A stretch of 64,000 nucleotides of DNA from positions 13,844 to 77,843 of the forward strand of contig DATBLE010000060.1 of assembly GCA_036555585.1 (NCBI GenBank), given 5' to 3'. This stretch comes from DATBLE01 sp036555585 (GTDB taxonomy: Bacteria > Actinomycetota > Thermoleophilia > Gaiellales > Gaiellaceae). Each line of letters begins with the position of its first letter. The first letter of the stretch is position 1. The notes below the pieces were generated by a model. It worked only from the letters and a program-made list of their open reading frames with translations. It was not told the DNA's origin and searched no databases. This document shows positions 16,388-24,428 of this stretch, in pieces. Both the position numbers and the translations under genes were made by a program.

Positions 16388-17317
16388 GTGCTCACTCGGA
16401 TCGCCATGCTCGCCATTCTGACCGTTGCCGTGGGCGGAGTCGCATCTGCCGCTGCGCCGCCGCCGCTCGACGTTGCCCGAATCGTCGCTCGGATCCCGAC
16501 CGGGACGGCCCCGTGCAGCGAGAACGCCGGCTTCGGGTCGATGTGGGTGAGCAACGCCGGCGACAATACGGTCGCCCGCGTCGATCCCGCGACGAACAGG
16601 GTCACGGGGCTCGCCAAGGTCGGCAAGGGGCCGTGTGGCGTTGCTGCGAGCGACGACGCACTCTGGATCGACGGCTACGGCACCGATTCGGTGGAGCGGG
16701 TCGACCCGCGGACCCTCCAGGTGACGACGCGCATCCTGATCGGGCCCAGCGTGTGGGACGTCGAGTTCGGCGCGGGCTCCGTCTGGGCGACGAGCGAGTT
16801 CGACGGGACGGTCAGCCGGATCGATCCCGCCACGCGCAAGATCGTCGCCGCGATCAAGGTCGGCAGAGCGCCTCGCCAGGTTCGCTACGGGCTCGATGCG
16901 ATCTGGGTCGGCGAGAACGCCGGCTCCAGCATCTATCGCGTCGACCCGGCGACGAACAAGGCGCGGGCGATCCCGACCGGATTGGCCCAGCCGGACTCGG
17001 TCGCCGTCTCGGCGACGTCGATCTGGGTCACCTCGAGCGCCAACCTCTATGCGGTACGGCTGAGCCCGAAGACGTTGAAGCCGGTTGCGCGCGTGAAGGT
17101 CGGGGGCGGTCCGAGCAATCCCGCGTTCGGGAGCGACGGCAGCGTGTTCGTGCCGAACAACTGGGACGGGACGGTCAGCCGGATCGACCAGCGGACGAAC
17201 AAGGTGATCGCGACGTACAGGGTCGGCCCGAAGGTGTTCCCGGCGGCGCCGGGGTTCGGCGACGTCTGGGTGCCCTCAACCGGGGCGAACCGCGTCGCCC
17301 GCATCCACGTGGGCTAG
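16388..17317 (+). CDS. Secreted YVTN/NHL-type beta-propeller protein
   Basis: A 309-residue exported repeat protein. GTG 16388 follows AGGAGG with 5-nt spacing. Residues 1-22 (VLTRIAMLAILTVAVGGVAS) are a signal peptide ending ASA. Six or seven repeats of about 42 residues follow, each with a VWVS/IWVG-type strand and a V-x-R-I/V-D-P-A-T-x-K turn (VARVDPATNRV, VSRIDPATRKI, IYRVDPATNKA, VSRIDQRTNKV). The same repeat is found in virginiamycin B lyase and YVTN proteins, but no catalytic residues can be assigned. Its expression is probably controlled by the divergent MarR protein. Confidence 0.85.
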   Translation: MLTRIAMLAILTVAVGGVASAAAPPPLDVARIVARIPTGTAPCSENAGFGSMWVSNAGDNTVARVDPATNRVTGLAKVGKGPCGVAASDDALWIDGYGTDSVERVDPRTLQVTTRILIGPSVWDVEFGAGSVWATSEFDGTVSRIDPATRKIVAAIKVGRAPRQVRYGLDAIWVGENAGSSIYRVDPATNKARAIPTGLAQPDSVAVSATSIWVTSSANLYAVRLSPKTLKPVARVKVGGGPSNPAFGSDGSVFVPNNWDGTVSRIDQRTNKVIATYRVGPKVFPAAPGFGDVWVPSTGANRVARIHVG

Positions 17318-17341
17318 GAACCGGCATGCGAACATCCCGCC

Positions 17342-18142
17342 GTGGCGGTCGCGCTGGTTCCCTCGACGGAGTACCCGTTCCCGCGGCTCGCCGAGATCTT
17401 CACGGCAGGCTACGAGGGCTACTTCGTGCCCTTCTCGGTCGACGAGGAGACGGTCCGGTACATGGTGGAGGTCTTCGACATCGACCTGCCCCGGTCGCTG
17501 GTCGCGGTCGACGGCGACGAGCCGATCGGCCTCGCGAACATCGGGCTCCGCGGCAGGCTGACCTGGCTCGGCGGCGTCGGCGTGGCGAAGGCGCGCCGGC
17601 GAGCCGGCGTGGGCGAGCAGCTGACGCGAGCGCTCCTGGGGCGGGCGCGCGAGGCCGGCGCGCAGGAGATGCGGCTCGAGGTGATCGTCGAGAACACGCC
17701 TGCCCTGCGGCTCTACGAGAAGCTCGGGTTCGAACGCGTGCGCGAGCTCGAGGTGCTGTCCCTGGGCCGGCACGACGAGGGCGGAGCGGCGGCCGAGGTG
17801 CCCGTCGACGCGGCGCGCGCCCTGGTCGGCGAGTGGCGGGTGGAGCCCGAGCCGTGGCAGCGGGCGGACGAGACGGTCGACCGGCTCGCGGCGCGCACGC
17901 CGGCGCTCGGCGCTCTCGTCGCCGGGGACGCCGCCGCGGTCTACCGCGTCGGCGGGGCGAACGTCGCGCTGCTCCAGGCGGCGGGCGGAGTCCGTGGGCT
18001 CTCGGAGATCGTCGCCGCGCTGCGAACGAGGGGGACGGTGTCGGCCCTGAACTACCCGGCGGGCGGCAGCGTGGCGACGGCGATCCGTTCGGCCGGCGGC
18101 GAGGTGACGCTGCGCCAGTACGAGCTGGTCAAGCGGCTGTAG
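17342..18142 (+). CDS. GNAT-family N-acetyltransferase with C-terminal extension
   Basis: A 266-residue acetyltransferase. The acetyl-CoA-binding motif A is VGVAKARRRAGVGEQLTRAL (residues 79-98), and ENTPALRLYEKLGFERVREL is motif B. The GNAT core ends near residue 145; the remaining 120 residues resemble a second, degenerate GNAT-like half (GDAAAVYRVGGANVALLQ, IRSAGGEVTLRQYELVKRL), a pattern seen in tandem-GNAT proteins. The substrate is unknown. The 3' end overlaps the convergent selenoprotein gene by 14 nt. Confidence 0.85.
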   Translation: MAVALVPSTEYPFPRLAEIFTAGYEGYFVPFSVDEETVRYMVEVFDIDLPRSLVAVDGDEPIGLANIGLRGRLTWLGGVGVAKARRRAGVGEQLTRALLGRAREAGAQEMRLEVIVENTPALRLYEKLGFERVRELEVLSLGRHDEGGAAAEVPVDAARALVGEWRVEPEPWQRADETVDRLAARTPALGALVAGDAAAVYRVGGANVALLQAAGGVRGLSEIVAALRTRGTVSALNYPAGGSVATAIRSAGGEVTLRQYELVKRL

Positions 18143-18767
18143 TCGGAGCTGTGCCGCCGCCGCGGTGCCGCGACGCCGTCTCTTCGAGCGAGTAGCCGGT
18201 CGCGAGCATCGAGTCGGCGCGCGCGAGAAAGCTCTCCCACTCCGGCACGTCCCAGCCGAGCGAATCGGCCAGCCGCGTGATCATGTTGAACAAGGCGGCG
18301 ACGTGGACGGCGTCGACGATCGCCGCGTCGGAGACTCCGGTCGCCCGCACGGCATCTGCGTCCTCCGGCCGCAGCTCGTCCGGGCGGAGCGTCAGCCCTT
18401 CGAGGAAGCCGAGCATCGCGCGCAGCCGCTCGTCGATCGGGGCGGTCCGCCAGTCGGCCTCGACCGCCCTCCAGACTTCCTCGCCGAGCGCATACGACGC
18501 GACCGCGCCGTGGGAGCCCGTTCAGAACGGGCACTGGTTCAGCGACGAGACGAAGGCGGCGAACAGCTCACGCTCGCCGGCCGACCAGTCGGACGGGCCT
18601 CGCATCGCCAGGTCGAGGGCGGCCGAGAAGGAGCGGCCGAAGAGCTCTGGCCGGTAGTAGAGCGTCTTCAGCACCCCGACGGGCTCGACACCGCGCGCCT
18701 GCCGGATCTGATCCAGGATCGCCGCTTCGGCCGGGCCGTGCCCGCGATCGACGACGTCGAGCCTCAT
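18129..18767 (-). CDS. AhpD-like / carboxymuconolactone decarboxylase-family peroxidase, predicted selenoprotein (Sec82)
   Basis: Translated straight through one in-frame TGA (18524-18522), this ATG frame gives a 212-residue CMD/AhpD-family protein. The TGA falls exactly on the second position of the redox motif: C79-P-F-U82-T-G-S-H86. In mycobacterial AhpD the catalytic set is Glu, Cys-x-x-Cys and His with spacings 12, 3 and 4; here E67, C79, U82 and H86 have the same spacings. A stem-loop 11 nt after TGA has a GGTC loop. Downstream homology continues without loss (LGFLEGLTLRPDELRPEDAD, AALFNMITRLADSLGW). Read as two genes it would lose its active site. It is the last gene of a four-gene operon, overlapping the upstream gene by 4 nt. 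Sec decoding is inferred. Confidence 0.8.
18494..18524 (-). promoter_or_regulatory. SECIS-like stem-loop after in-frame UGA
   Basis: Reading the minus strand, TGA (18524-18522) is followed by 10 nt, then ACGGCGC (18511-18505), loop GGTC (18504-18501) and GCGTCGT (18500-18494). The arms pair over 7 bp with one G-U. A GGUC-containing apical loop about 17 nt after UGA matches the bacterial SECIS geometry known from E. coli fdhF. Confidence 0.7.
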
Positions 18768-19005
18768 TCCATCGCCCGCAGTCCGGCTTCCAGTCGCAGA
18801 AGCCCTTCGCCGACGGCGGCGGAGACGGTCTGCTCGAAGATCTCGTCCTCCGAGTGCCCGGCTTCCTTCAGCGCCTCGACGTCTGCGTCGGTCACGGTGT
18901 ACGCACCCGTACGCACCTTCTCCAGGTAGGCGTCGAAGTCCGGGGGAGCGGGACGGTCCGGCTGCGCAGCCGCTCGCAACGCGGCGATCAGCTCGTCGTA
19001 GCGGG

Positions 19006-19009
<4 letters not shown>
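18764..19009 (-). CDS. Small helical protein paired with the AhpD-like selenoprotein
   Basis: An 81-residue protein starting at GTG 19009 (VTRYDELIAALRAAAQ). Its second half, YTVTDADVEALKEAGHSEDE followed by IFEQTVSAAVGEGLLRLEAG, resembles the C-terminal helical part of CMD-family proteins without the redox motif. It overlaps mutY by 4 nt upstream (GTGA) and the selenoprotein by 4 nt downstream (ATGA), so all are probably translated together. It may be a partner or truncated paralogue of the selenoprotein. The function is unknown. Confidence 0.75.
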
Positions 19010-19719
<710 letters not shown>

Positions 19720-19724
19720 GAGAT

Positions 19725-20471
19725 CTACCCGGCGCGGACGAACGCGAGCACCCGCTTCCAGGCGTCTTCGGATGCCTCCGCGAAGTCGGCCTGCTTGCGG
19801 TCGAAGAACGAGTGCGGTGCGCCCTCGTACGTGACGATCTCGTGCTCGACGCCGGCAACGGTGAGCGCCTCGTCGAAGGCCGCGTTCTGCTCGGCGGTGA
19901 TGTTGGCGTCGTCCCCCGCCTGGAGTGCGAGGATCGGCCCCTTCAGCTCCGCTGCACGCTCGAGCGGGCCGGGCCAATCGCCGCGCCAGCCGAGGCTGCC
20001 GTAGAAGCCGACGGCGCCGGCGAGGTCGTGCCCGCCCGCGGTGGAGAGCCACGAGTGGCGTCCGCCGAAGCAGAAGCCGACCGTGTAGACGCTCGCGACG
20101 CCGTGTTCGCGGAGCCAGGCGACCGCTGCCCCCACGTCGAGCTGGATCGTCGCCGGGTCGGTCTGCTCCACGTGCTCCATGTACGAGAAGTCGTCGTCGC
20201 GCTTGGCTACGCCCGCCGTGCGACCGAAGTAGTCGAATGCGATCGCCGCGATCCCGCGCTCGGCGAAGCGCAGGGCCAACTCTTCGTAGAAGCGGTAGAG
20301 GCCGCGGACGTCGGGGAGGACGACGACGCCCGTCGTCGCCGGCTGGTCGGGGGCGGCCGCGAAGGCCGCAAAGCGATTTCCGTCGGCCGCCTCGAGCGCG
20401 AGGTCCTCGTGCGACACGGCGGCGCCGGCGATCGGGGGGATCGGCGGCGAGGAGTCGAGCTCGAAGCACAC
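19725..20471 (-). CDS. Dienelactone hydrolase-family protein
   Basis: An alpha/beta hydrolase of 248 residues. The nucleophile elbow is VGFCFGGRHSW (Cys nucleophile as in DLH), with LALQAGDDANIT supplying Asp and GAPHSFFDR supplying His. GTG 20471 gives VCFELDSSPPIPPIAGAAVS, which looks like the usual start of actinobacterial DLH homologues. The frame is open for 19 more codons upstream. TACGCT lies 9 nt before the GTG. It is the first gene of the DLH-mutY-81aa-selenoprotein operon. The substrate is unknown. Confidence 0.9.
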   Translation of the reverse strand: MCFELDSSPPIPPIAGAAVSHEDLALEAADGNRFAAFAAAPDQPATTGVVVLPDVRGLYRFYEELALRFAERGIAAIAFDYFGRTAGVAKRDDDFSYMEHVEQTDPATIQLDVGAAVAWLREHGVASVYTVGFCFGGRHSWLSTAGGHDLAGAVGFYGSLGWRGDWPGPLERAAELKGPILALQAGDDANITAEQNAAFDEALTVAGVEHEIVTYEGAPHSFFDRKQADFAEASEDAWKRVLAFVRAG

Positions 20472-20552
20472 GGCTCGGGGAGCGTAACCATTGTCCACCT
20501 GGTCACCGGAACGGTTCCCACTCGACACGAGGGCCGGGGCTACGTTGGAAGC

Positions 20553-20699
20553 ATGAACGCGCAGTACCTGATGCTGATCGAGCAGCTCGTCCGCGACGGT
20601 CGCTCCGGTGCCGAGATCGACGCGATCGTCGACCGGCTCGTCGAAGAGGACGTCGAGGTCCTCGAGGACCAGCTGGACGACCTTCCCGCCGCGGCCTAG
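20553..20699 (+). CDS. Small conserved-looking protein of 48 residues
   Basis: ATG 20553 starts MNAQYLMLIEQLVRDGRSGA, followed by an acidic helix (EIDAIVDRLVEEDVEVLEDQ) and ends at TAG 20699. TACGTT with a 6-nt gap precedes the ATG, the leaderless pattern used by its neighbours, and codon use is like that of real genes here. It has no recognisable domain. The stop region overlaps yceH on the other strand by 4 nt. Confidence 0.6.
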   Translation: MNAQYLMLIEQLVRDGRSGAEIDAIVDRLVEEDVEVLEDQLDDLPAAA

Positions 20700-21298
20700 C
20701 CCTGGAGACGGTCGAGCGCCGTCCGTAGGCGCGCGACCTCGTCCTCGAGGCGGGCGACCCGGGCGGCGAGCCCGGTCTCCGCGGTCGGCGAGTCGACGAC
20801 GGCCGGTTCGGGCTCCGAAGCCGAGCCGAGCAGCTGCACGAAGCGCTCGCCGCGCTCGCCGGGACGATTGAGGTGCCGGGCGACGTACTCCCGCTCGATC
20901 AGCCGCGCGAGCGTCTCCTCGACTCCGCCCTGGCCGAACCGGTACAGGCGCTCACTGCGCTGACGGAGCTCGGAGGCCGTCTGCGGGCCGCGCAACATCA
21001 GCACCGCGAGCAGGGAGAGCTCGGCCGCGTCGAGCGCGAGCGCCTCGTCGAGCAGGTGCCGGTACTTGACCGCTCGACTGCCGGCGCCGCTGGCCAGGCG
21101 CGCCCAGCCGCGGCGCGACAGGGCTTCGAGGGCGGTGCGGATGGTCGGCTCGTCGTACTCGACGACCGGGTCGCGGCTCGTCGTCTGATTGCAGGCCAGG
21201 CGCAGCCCGTTCAGCGAGAGCGGATACTGATCGGGCGTCGTCCGCTGCTTCTCGACCAGGCAGCCCAGCACCCGGATCTCGACCGGATCGGCGTCCAT
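20696..21298 (-). CDS. YceH/DUF480 (UPF0502) protein
   Basis: A 200-residue cytoplasmic protein with two winged-helix domains. The start MDADPVEIRVLGCLVEKQRT and the following TPDQYPLSLNGLRLACNQTT are diagnostic of the DUF480 family. The second wing holds LMLRGPQTASELRQRSERLY. A C-terminal coiled coil (LAARVARLEDEVARLRTAL) is also typical. The family is structurally characterised but its function is unclear. TAGGCT with a 6-nt gap precedes the ATG, so it is probably leaderless. Confidence 0.92.
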   Translation of the reverse strand: MDADPVEIRVLGCLVEKQRTTPDQYPLSLNGLRLACNQTTSRDPVVEYDEPTIRTALEALSRRGWARLASGAGSRAVKYRHLLDEALALDAAELSLLAVLMLRGPQTASELRQRSERLYRFGQGGVEETLARLIEREYVARHLNRPGERGERFVQLLGSASEPEPAVVDSPTAETGLAARVARLEDEVARLRTALDRLQG

Positions 21299-21456
21299 TC
21301 GACAAGCCTACGAGCCACACCCCCACCCAGGGTGGGGAGCCGGTCCCGCCGCCCTCGGAATCGACGATACCGCTGAAGCTGCAACGTGTCTCGACCGCGA
21401 CCGTGACGGTTCTGGAACTTTCTCCGCGGCACGCTTCCGGCGGATAGGCTCGCCCG

Positions 21457-22395
21457 GTGCGTGCGATCGTCGTGACCGGAAGCGGGGGGCCGGAGGTGCT
21501 CGAGCTCCAGGACGTCCCCGCGCCCGAGCCTGCCCCCGGCGAGCTGCTCGTCGACGTCGTCGTCGCCGGTGTCAACTTCCGCGACGTCTACGAGCGGCGC
21601 GGAGGATATGGCGCGCCGCCTCCGCTCGTGGCCGGGATCGAGGGGATGGGCCGGGTGGCCGCGCTCGGCGAGGGCGTCGTGGACGTCGCGGTCGGCGACC
21701 GGGTCGCCTGGAACAACGCCCAGGGCAGCTACGCGGAGCAGGCGATCGTGCCGGCCGCCCGGGCGGTTCCGGTCCCGGACGGCGTCGGGGACGACGTTGC
21801 CTGCGCCGCTCTCCTCCAGGGGATGACCGCTCACTACCTGACCCACTCGACGTACCCCGTGCAGCACGGGGACGAGGTGCTGGTGCACGCCGCCGCCGGG
21901 GGAGCCGGGCGCCTCACTCTCCAGCTGGCGAAGCTGCGCGGGGGCCGCGTGACCGCCACCACCTCCGGGGGCGCCAAGGCCGAGCTCGCGCGGAGCGCCG
22001 GGGCCGACGAGGTGATCGGCTACGACGACGTGCCCGAAAACCGGTTCGAGGTCGTCTACGACGGCGTCGGAGCGTCGACCTTCGACCGCTCGCTCGCGTC
22101 GCTGAAGCCTCGCGGCATGCTCGTCCTCTACGGCGCCGCGAGCGGCCCGGTGCCGCCGGTCGAGATCGCCCGCCTGAATGCGGGCTCGACGTTCCTGACC
22201 CGCCCGACGCTCGTCCACTACGTCGCGACGCGCGAGGATCTGCTTGGCCGCGCGGGCGAGGTCTACGGCCTGGTCGCCGACGGCTCGCTCGACGTCCGGA
22301 TCGGGGCGACCTACCCGCTCGAGGACGCACCGCGGGCGCAGGACGACCTGGAGTCGCGCAGGACCACCGGGAAGCTGCTGCTGCGCGTTCGCTGA
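21457..22395 (+). CDS. Quinone oxidoreductase-like MDR (zinc-less) reductase
   Basis: An NADPH-dependent medium-chain reductase, 312 residues. It begins VRAIVVTGSGGPEVLELQDV and has the GroES-like domain with GVNFRDVYERRGGY, then the Rossmann motif VLVHAAAGGAGRLTLQLAKL (about residues 133-152) and LYGAASGPVPPV. The structural and catalytic zinc ligands of alcohol dehydrogenases are absent, as in QOR. TAGGCT with a 6-nt gap precedes GTG 21457, so the message is probably leaderless. Confidence 0.93.
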   Translation: MRAIVVTGSGGPEVLELQDVPAPEPAPGELLVDVVVAGVNFRDVYERRGGYGAPPPLVAGIEGMGRVAALGEGVVDVAVGDRVAWNNAQGSYAEQAIVPAARAVPVPDGVGDDVACAALLQGMTAHYLTHSTYPVQHGDEVLVHAAAGGAGRLTLQLAKLRGGRVTATTSGGAKAELARSAGADEVIGYDDVPENRFEVVYDGVGASTFDRSLASLKPRGMLVLYGAASGPVPPVEIARLNAGSTFLTRPTLVHYVATREDLLGRAGEVYGLVADGSLDVRIGATYPLEDAPRAQDDLESRRTTGKLLLRVR

Positions 22396-22452
22396 CGCCC
22401 GCCCAGGCGCAGGGCCTGACGAACGGCCGTGCCAACCCCGATACTCATGCCG

Positions 22453-23574
22453 ATGTCGCCGGCCGAGATCCAGGCGGGGCTCGCCGAGCACCCGGAAGAC
22501 GAGATCGTCCGGGCGGAGATCGAGGGCGCGCAGCGCAAGAAGAAGACGGGCAAGGGGCGGATCGTCGCGATCGTGCTGTCCGTCGCGGTGATCGCGGTCG
22601 TGTTCGCGTTCGCCCTGCCGAAGATCGCCGACTACGGCGACGTCTGGGACGTCGTCCGGGGGTTGTCGTGGCAGTGGATCGCCGCGCTGCTCGTCGCGGT
22701 TCTGCTGAACACCGCCACCTACGGCCCGCCCTGGGTGGCGGCGCTCCCCGGCCTGCGGTACATGCACGCGACCCGCGTGACCCTTGCCTCCACCGCGCTG
22801 TCCGCGGTCGCTCCCGGCGGTGCGGCCGTGGGGATGGCGACGTCGTTCGCGATGCTCAGGGCGTGGGGGTTCCGCGGGCGGCCGGTCGGGCTGGCCGTCG
22901 TCGTGACCAGCGTCTGGAACCAGCTGGTCATCCTCGGCGTCCCGATCGTCGCACTGGCGGGCGTCGTCGCCGAGGGTGGCCGGAACCGGACGCTCGAGCT
23001 CGTCGCGGTGATCGCGCTCGCCGTCTTCGTCGCGATCGTCGTCGCGTTCGCGATCGGCCTCTCGAGCGAGCGCCTCGCGCGGCGGGTGGGCGACCGCCTG
23101 GCGCGGGCGGTCAGCTGGGCGAAGGGCCTGATCGGCAAGGCGCCGGTGAAGTGGAGGGGCGAGTCGTTCGTCCGCTTCCGCGAGGAGACGATCGGCCTGA
23201 TCCGCCGGCGCTGGGTCTTCCTCACGCTCGCCACGCTGGCGGGCCACCTGACCGTCTTCATCGTGCTGCTCTTCTCCGTGCGCGCCGTCGGCACGCCGCG
23301 GGCGGAGATCACCATCGTCGAGGCGTTCGCCGCCTGGGCGATCGCCCGCGTGCTCGGGTCGATTCCGATCACGCCGGGAGGGGTCGGCTTCGTCGAGCTC
23401 GGGCTCAGCGGCGTGCTCGTCGCCTTCGGGGCCAGCAACGACGAAGCGGTCGCGGCCACGCTGATCTACCGCTTCCTCACCGTCGTCCCGACCCTCGTCT
23501 TCGGCCTGCTGGCGGCCGCCACGTGGAAGCTCGGCCACCGGGCCCGGGAAGACGTGGCCGGGTCGACCGTGTGA
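22453..23574 (+). CDS. Lysylphosphatidylglycerol synthase-like / UPF0104 integral membrane protein
   Basis: A membrane protein of about 373 residues with 7-8 helices. After a charged N-terminal segment (AEIEGAQRKKKTGKGR) come helix 1 (IVAIVLSVAVIAVVFAFALP) and the family landmarks LSAVAPGGAAVGMATSFAML and ARVLGSIPITPGGVGFVELG. The P-G-G motifs in these loops are typical of the flippase-like UPF0104/AglD/MprF-N group. ATG 22453 is chosen because GATACT lies 7 nt upstream; GTG 22429 is an alternative. The stop overlaps the ROK kinase start as GTGA. The lipid substrate is unknown. Confidence 0.85.
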   Translation: MSPAEIQAGLAEHPEDEIVRAEIEGAQRKKKTGKGRIVAIVLSVAVIAVVFAFALPKIADYGDVWDVVRGLSWQWIAALLVAVLLNTATYGPPWVAALPGLRYMHATRVTLASTALSAVAPGGAAVGMATSFAMLRAWGFRGRPVGLAVVVTSVWNQLVILGVPIVALAGVVAEGGRNRTLELVAVIALAVFVAIVVAFAIGLSSERLARRVGDRLARAVSWAKGLIGKAPVKWRGESFVRFREETIGLIRRRWVFLTLATLAGHLTVFIVLLFSVRAVGTPRAEITIVEAFAAWAIARVLGSIPITPGGVGFVELGLSGVLVAFGASNDEAVAATLIYRFLTVVPTLVFGLLAAATWKLGHRAREDVAGSTV

Positions 23575-24428
23575 CCGCGTTCGGCGGGATCGAAGCCGGC
23601 GGGACGAAGTGGGTCTGCGCGGTCGGAACCGGCCCGGAGGAGCTCGCCGCGACCGAGACGTTCCCGACGACGACCCCGGCCGAGACGATCGGCAGGGCGG
23701 TGGCGTTCCTCCGCCGCGAGGGGCCGGTGCGCACGGTCGGGATCGGGTCGTTCGGCCCCGTCGACCTCCGCCCGGGCTCGCCGACCTGGGGCTCGATCAC
23801 CACCACGCCGAAGCCGGGCTGGGCGAGCACCGACGTGGCCGGGACGATCGGCAGGGAGCTCGGCGTGCCGGTCGCCTTCGACACCGACGTCGACGTCGCC
23901 GCCCTGGGCGAGCACCGCTGGGGCGCGGCCCGGGGGCTCCACACCTTCTGCTACGTGACCGTCGGAACGGGCATCGGCGGCGGCGCGATCGTCGGTGGGC
24001 GAATCGTGCACGGGCTGCTCCACCCCGAGTTCGGACACATGCGGATCCCGCACGACCTCGTCGCCGATCCGTTCTCCGGCTCGTGCCCGTACCACGGCGA
24101 CTGCTGGGAGGGCCTGGCCGCCGGCCCCGCGCTCGAGGCGCGCTGGGGCAGGCCCGCCGAGGAGCTCGCCGACGAGGCCGCCGCGTGGCGACTCGAGGCG
24201 CGGTACGTGGCCCTCGGGCTCGTCAACGTCGTCTCGGTGCTGTCGCCAGAGCGGATCGTTCTCGGCGGAGGCGTGATGCGTGCGCCCGGTCTGCTGGAGC
24301 TCGTCCGGGCCGAGCTCGACGGGCTCCTCGCGGGCTACGTGACCGCCGAGGTCGTGCCGCCTGCGCTCGGCTCCCTCTCCGGCGTGCTCGGCGCGATCGC
24401 GCTCGCCGAGCTCAGCGCTCGACCGTGA
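23571..24428 (+). CDS. ROK-family sugar kinase (fructokinase-like)
   Basis: A 285-residue cytoplasmic kinase. Phosphate-binding motifs are FGGIEAGGTKWVCAVG (residues 4-19) and VTVGTGIGGGAIVGG. The ROK zinc site appears as HPEFGHMRI, then CPYHGDCWEGLAAGPA, which matches Bacillus GmuE/YdhR-type fructokinases. LGGGVMRAPGLLELVR is the adenosine motif. GTG 23571 overlaps the preceding membrane protein by 4 nt. The 3' end overlaps the convergent L,D-transpeptidase by 17 nt. Confidence 0.9.
   Translation: MTAFGGIEAGGTKWVCAVGTGPEELAATETFPTTTPAETIGRAVAFLRREGPVRTVGIGSFGPVDLRPGSPTWGSITTTPKPGWASTDVAGTIGRELGVPVAFDTDVDVAALGEHRWGAARGLHTFCYVTVGTGIGGGAIVGGRIVHGLLHPEFGHMRIPHDLVADPFSGSCPYHGDCWEGLAAGPALEARWGRPAEELADEAAAWRLEARYVALGLVNVVSVLSPERIVLGGGVMRAPGLLELVRAELDGLLAGYVTAEVVPPALGSLSGVLGAIALAELSARP

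Noticed and set aside
18522..18524. Reading the TGA as a nonsense mutation or frameshift in a pseudogene
   Set aside because: Frame is kept on both sides, the stop lies exactly on the redox Cys, and a SECIS-like hairpin follows; recoding explains all three.
21211..23538. A 775-codon minus-strand frame opposite the quinone reductase and membrane protein
   Set aside because: Low-complexity Asp/Arg/His/Gly shadow with no recognisable fold.
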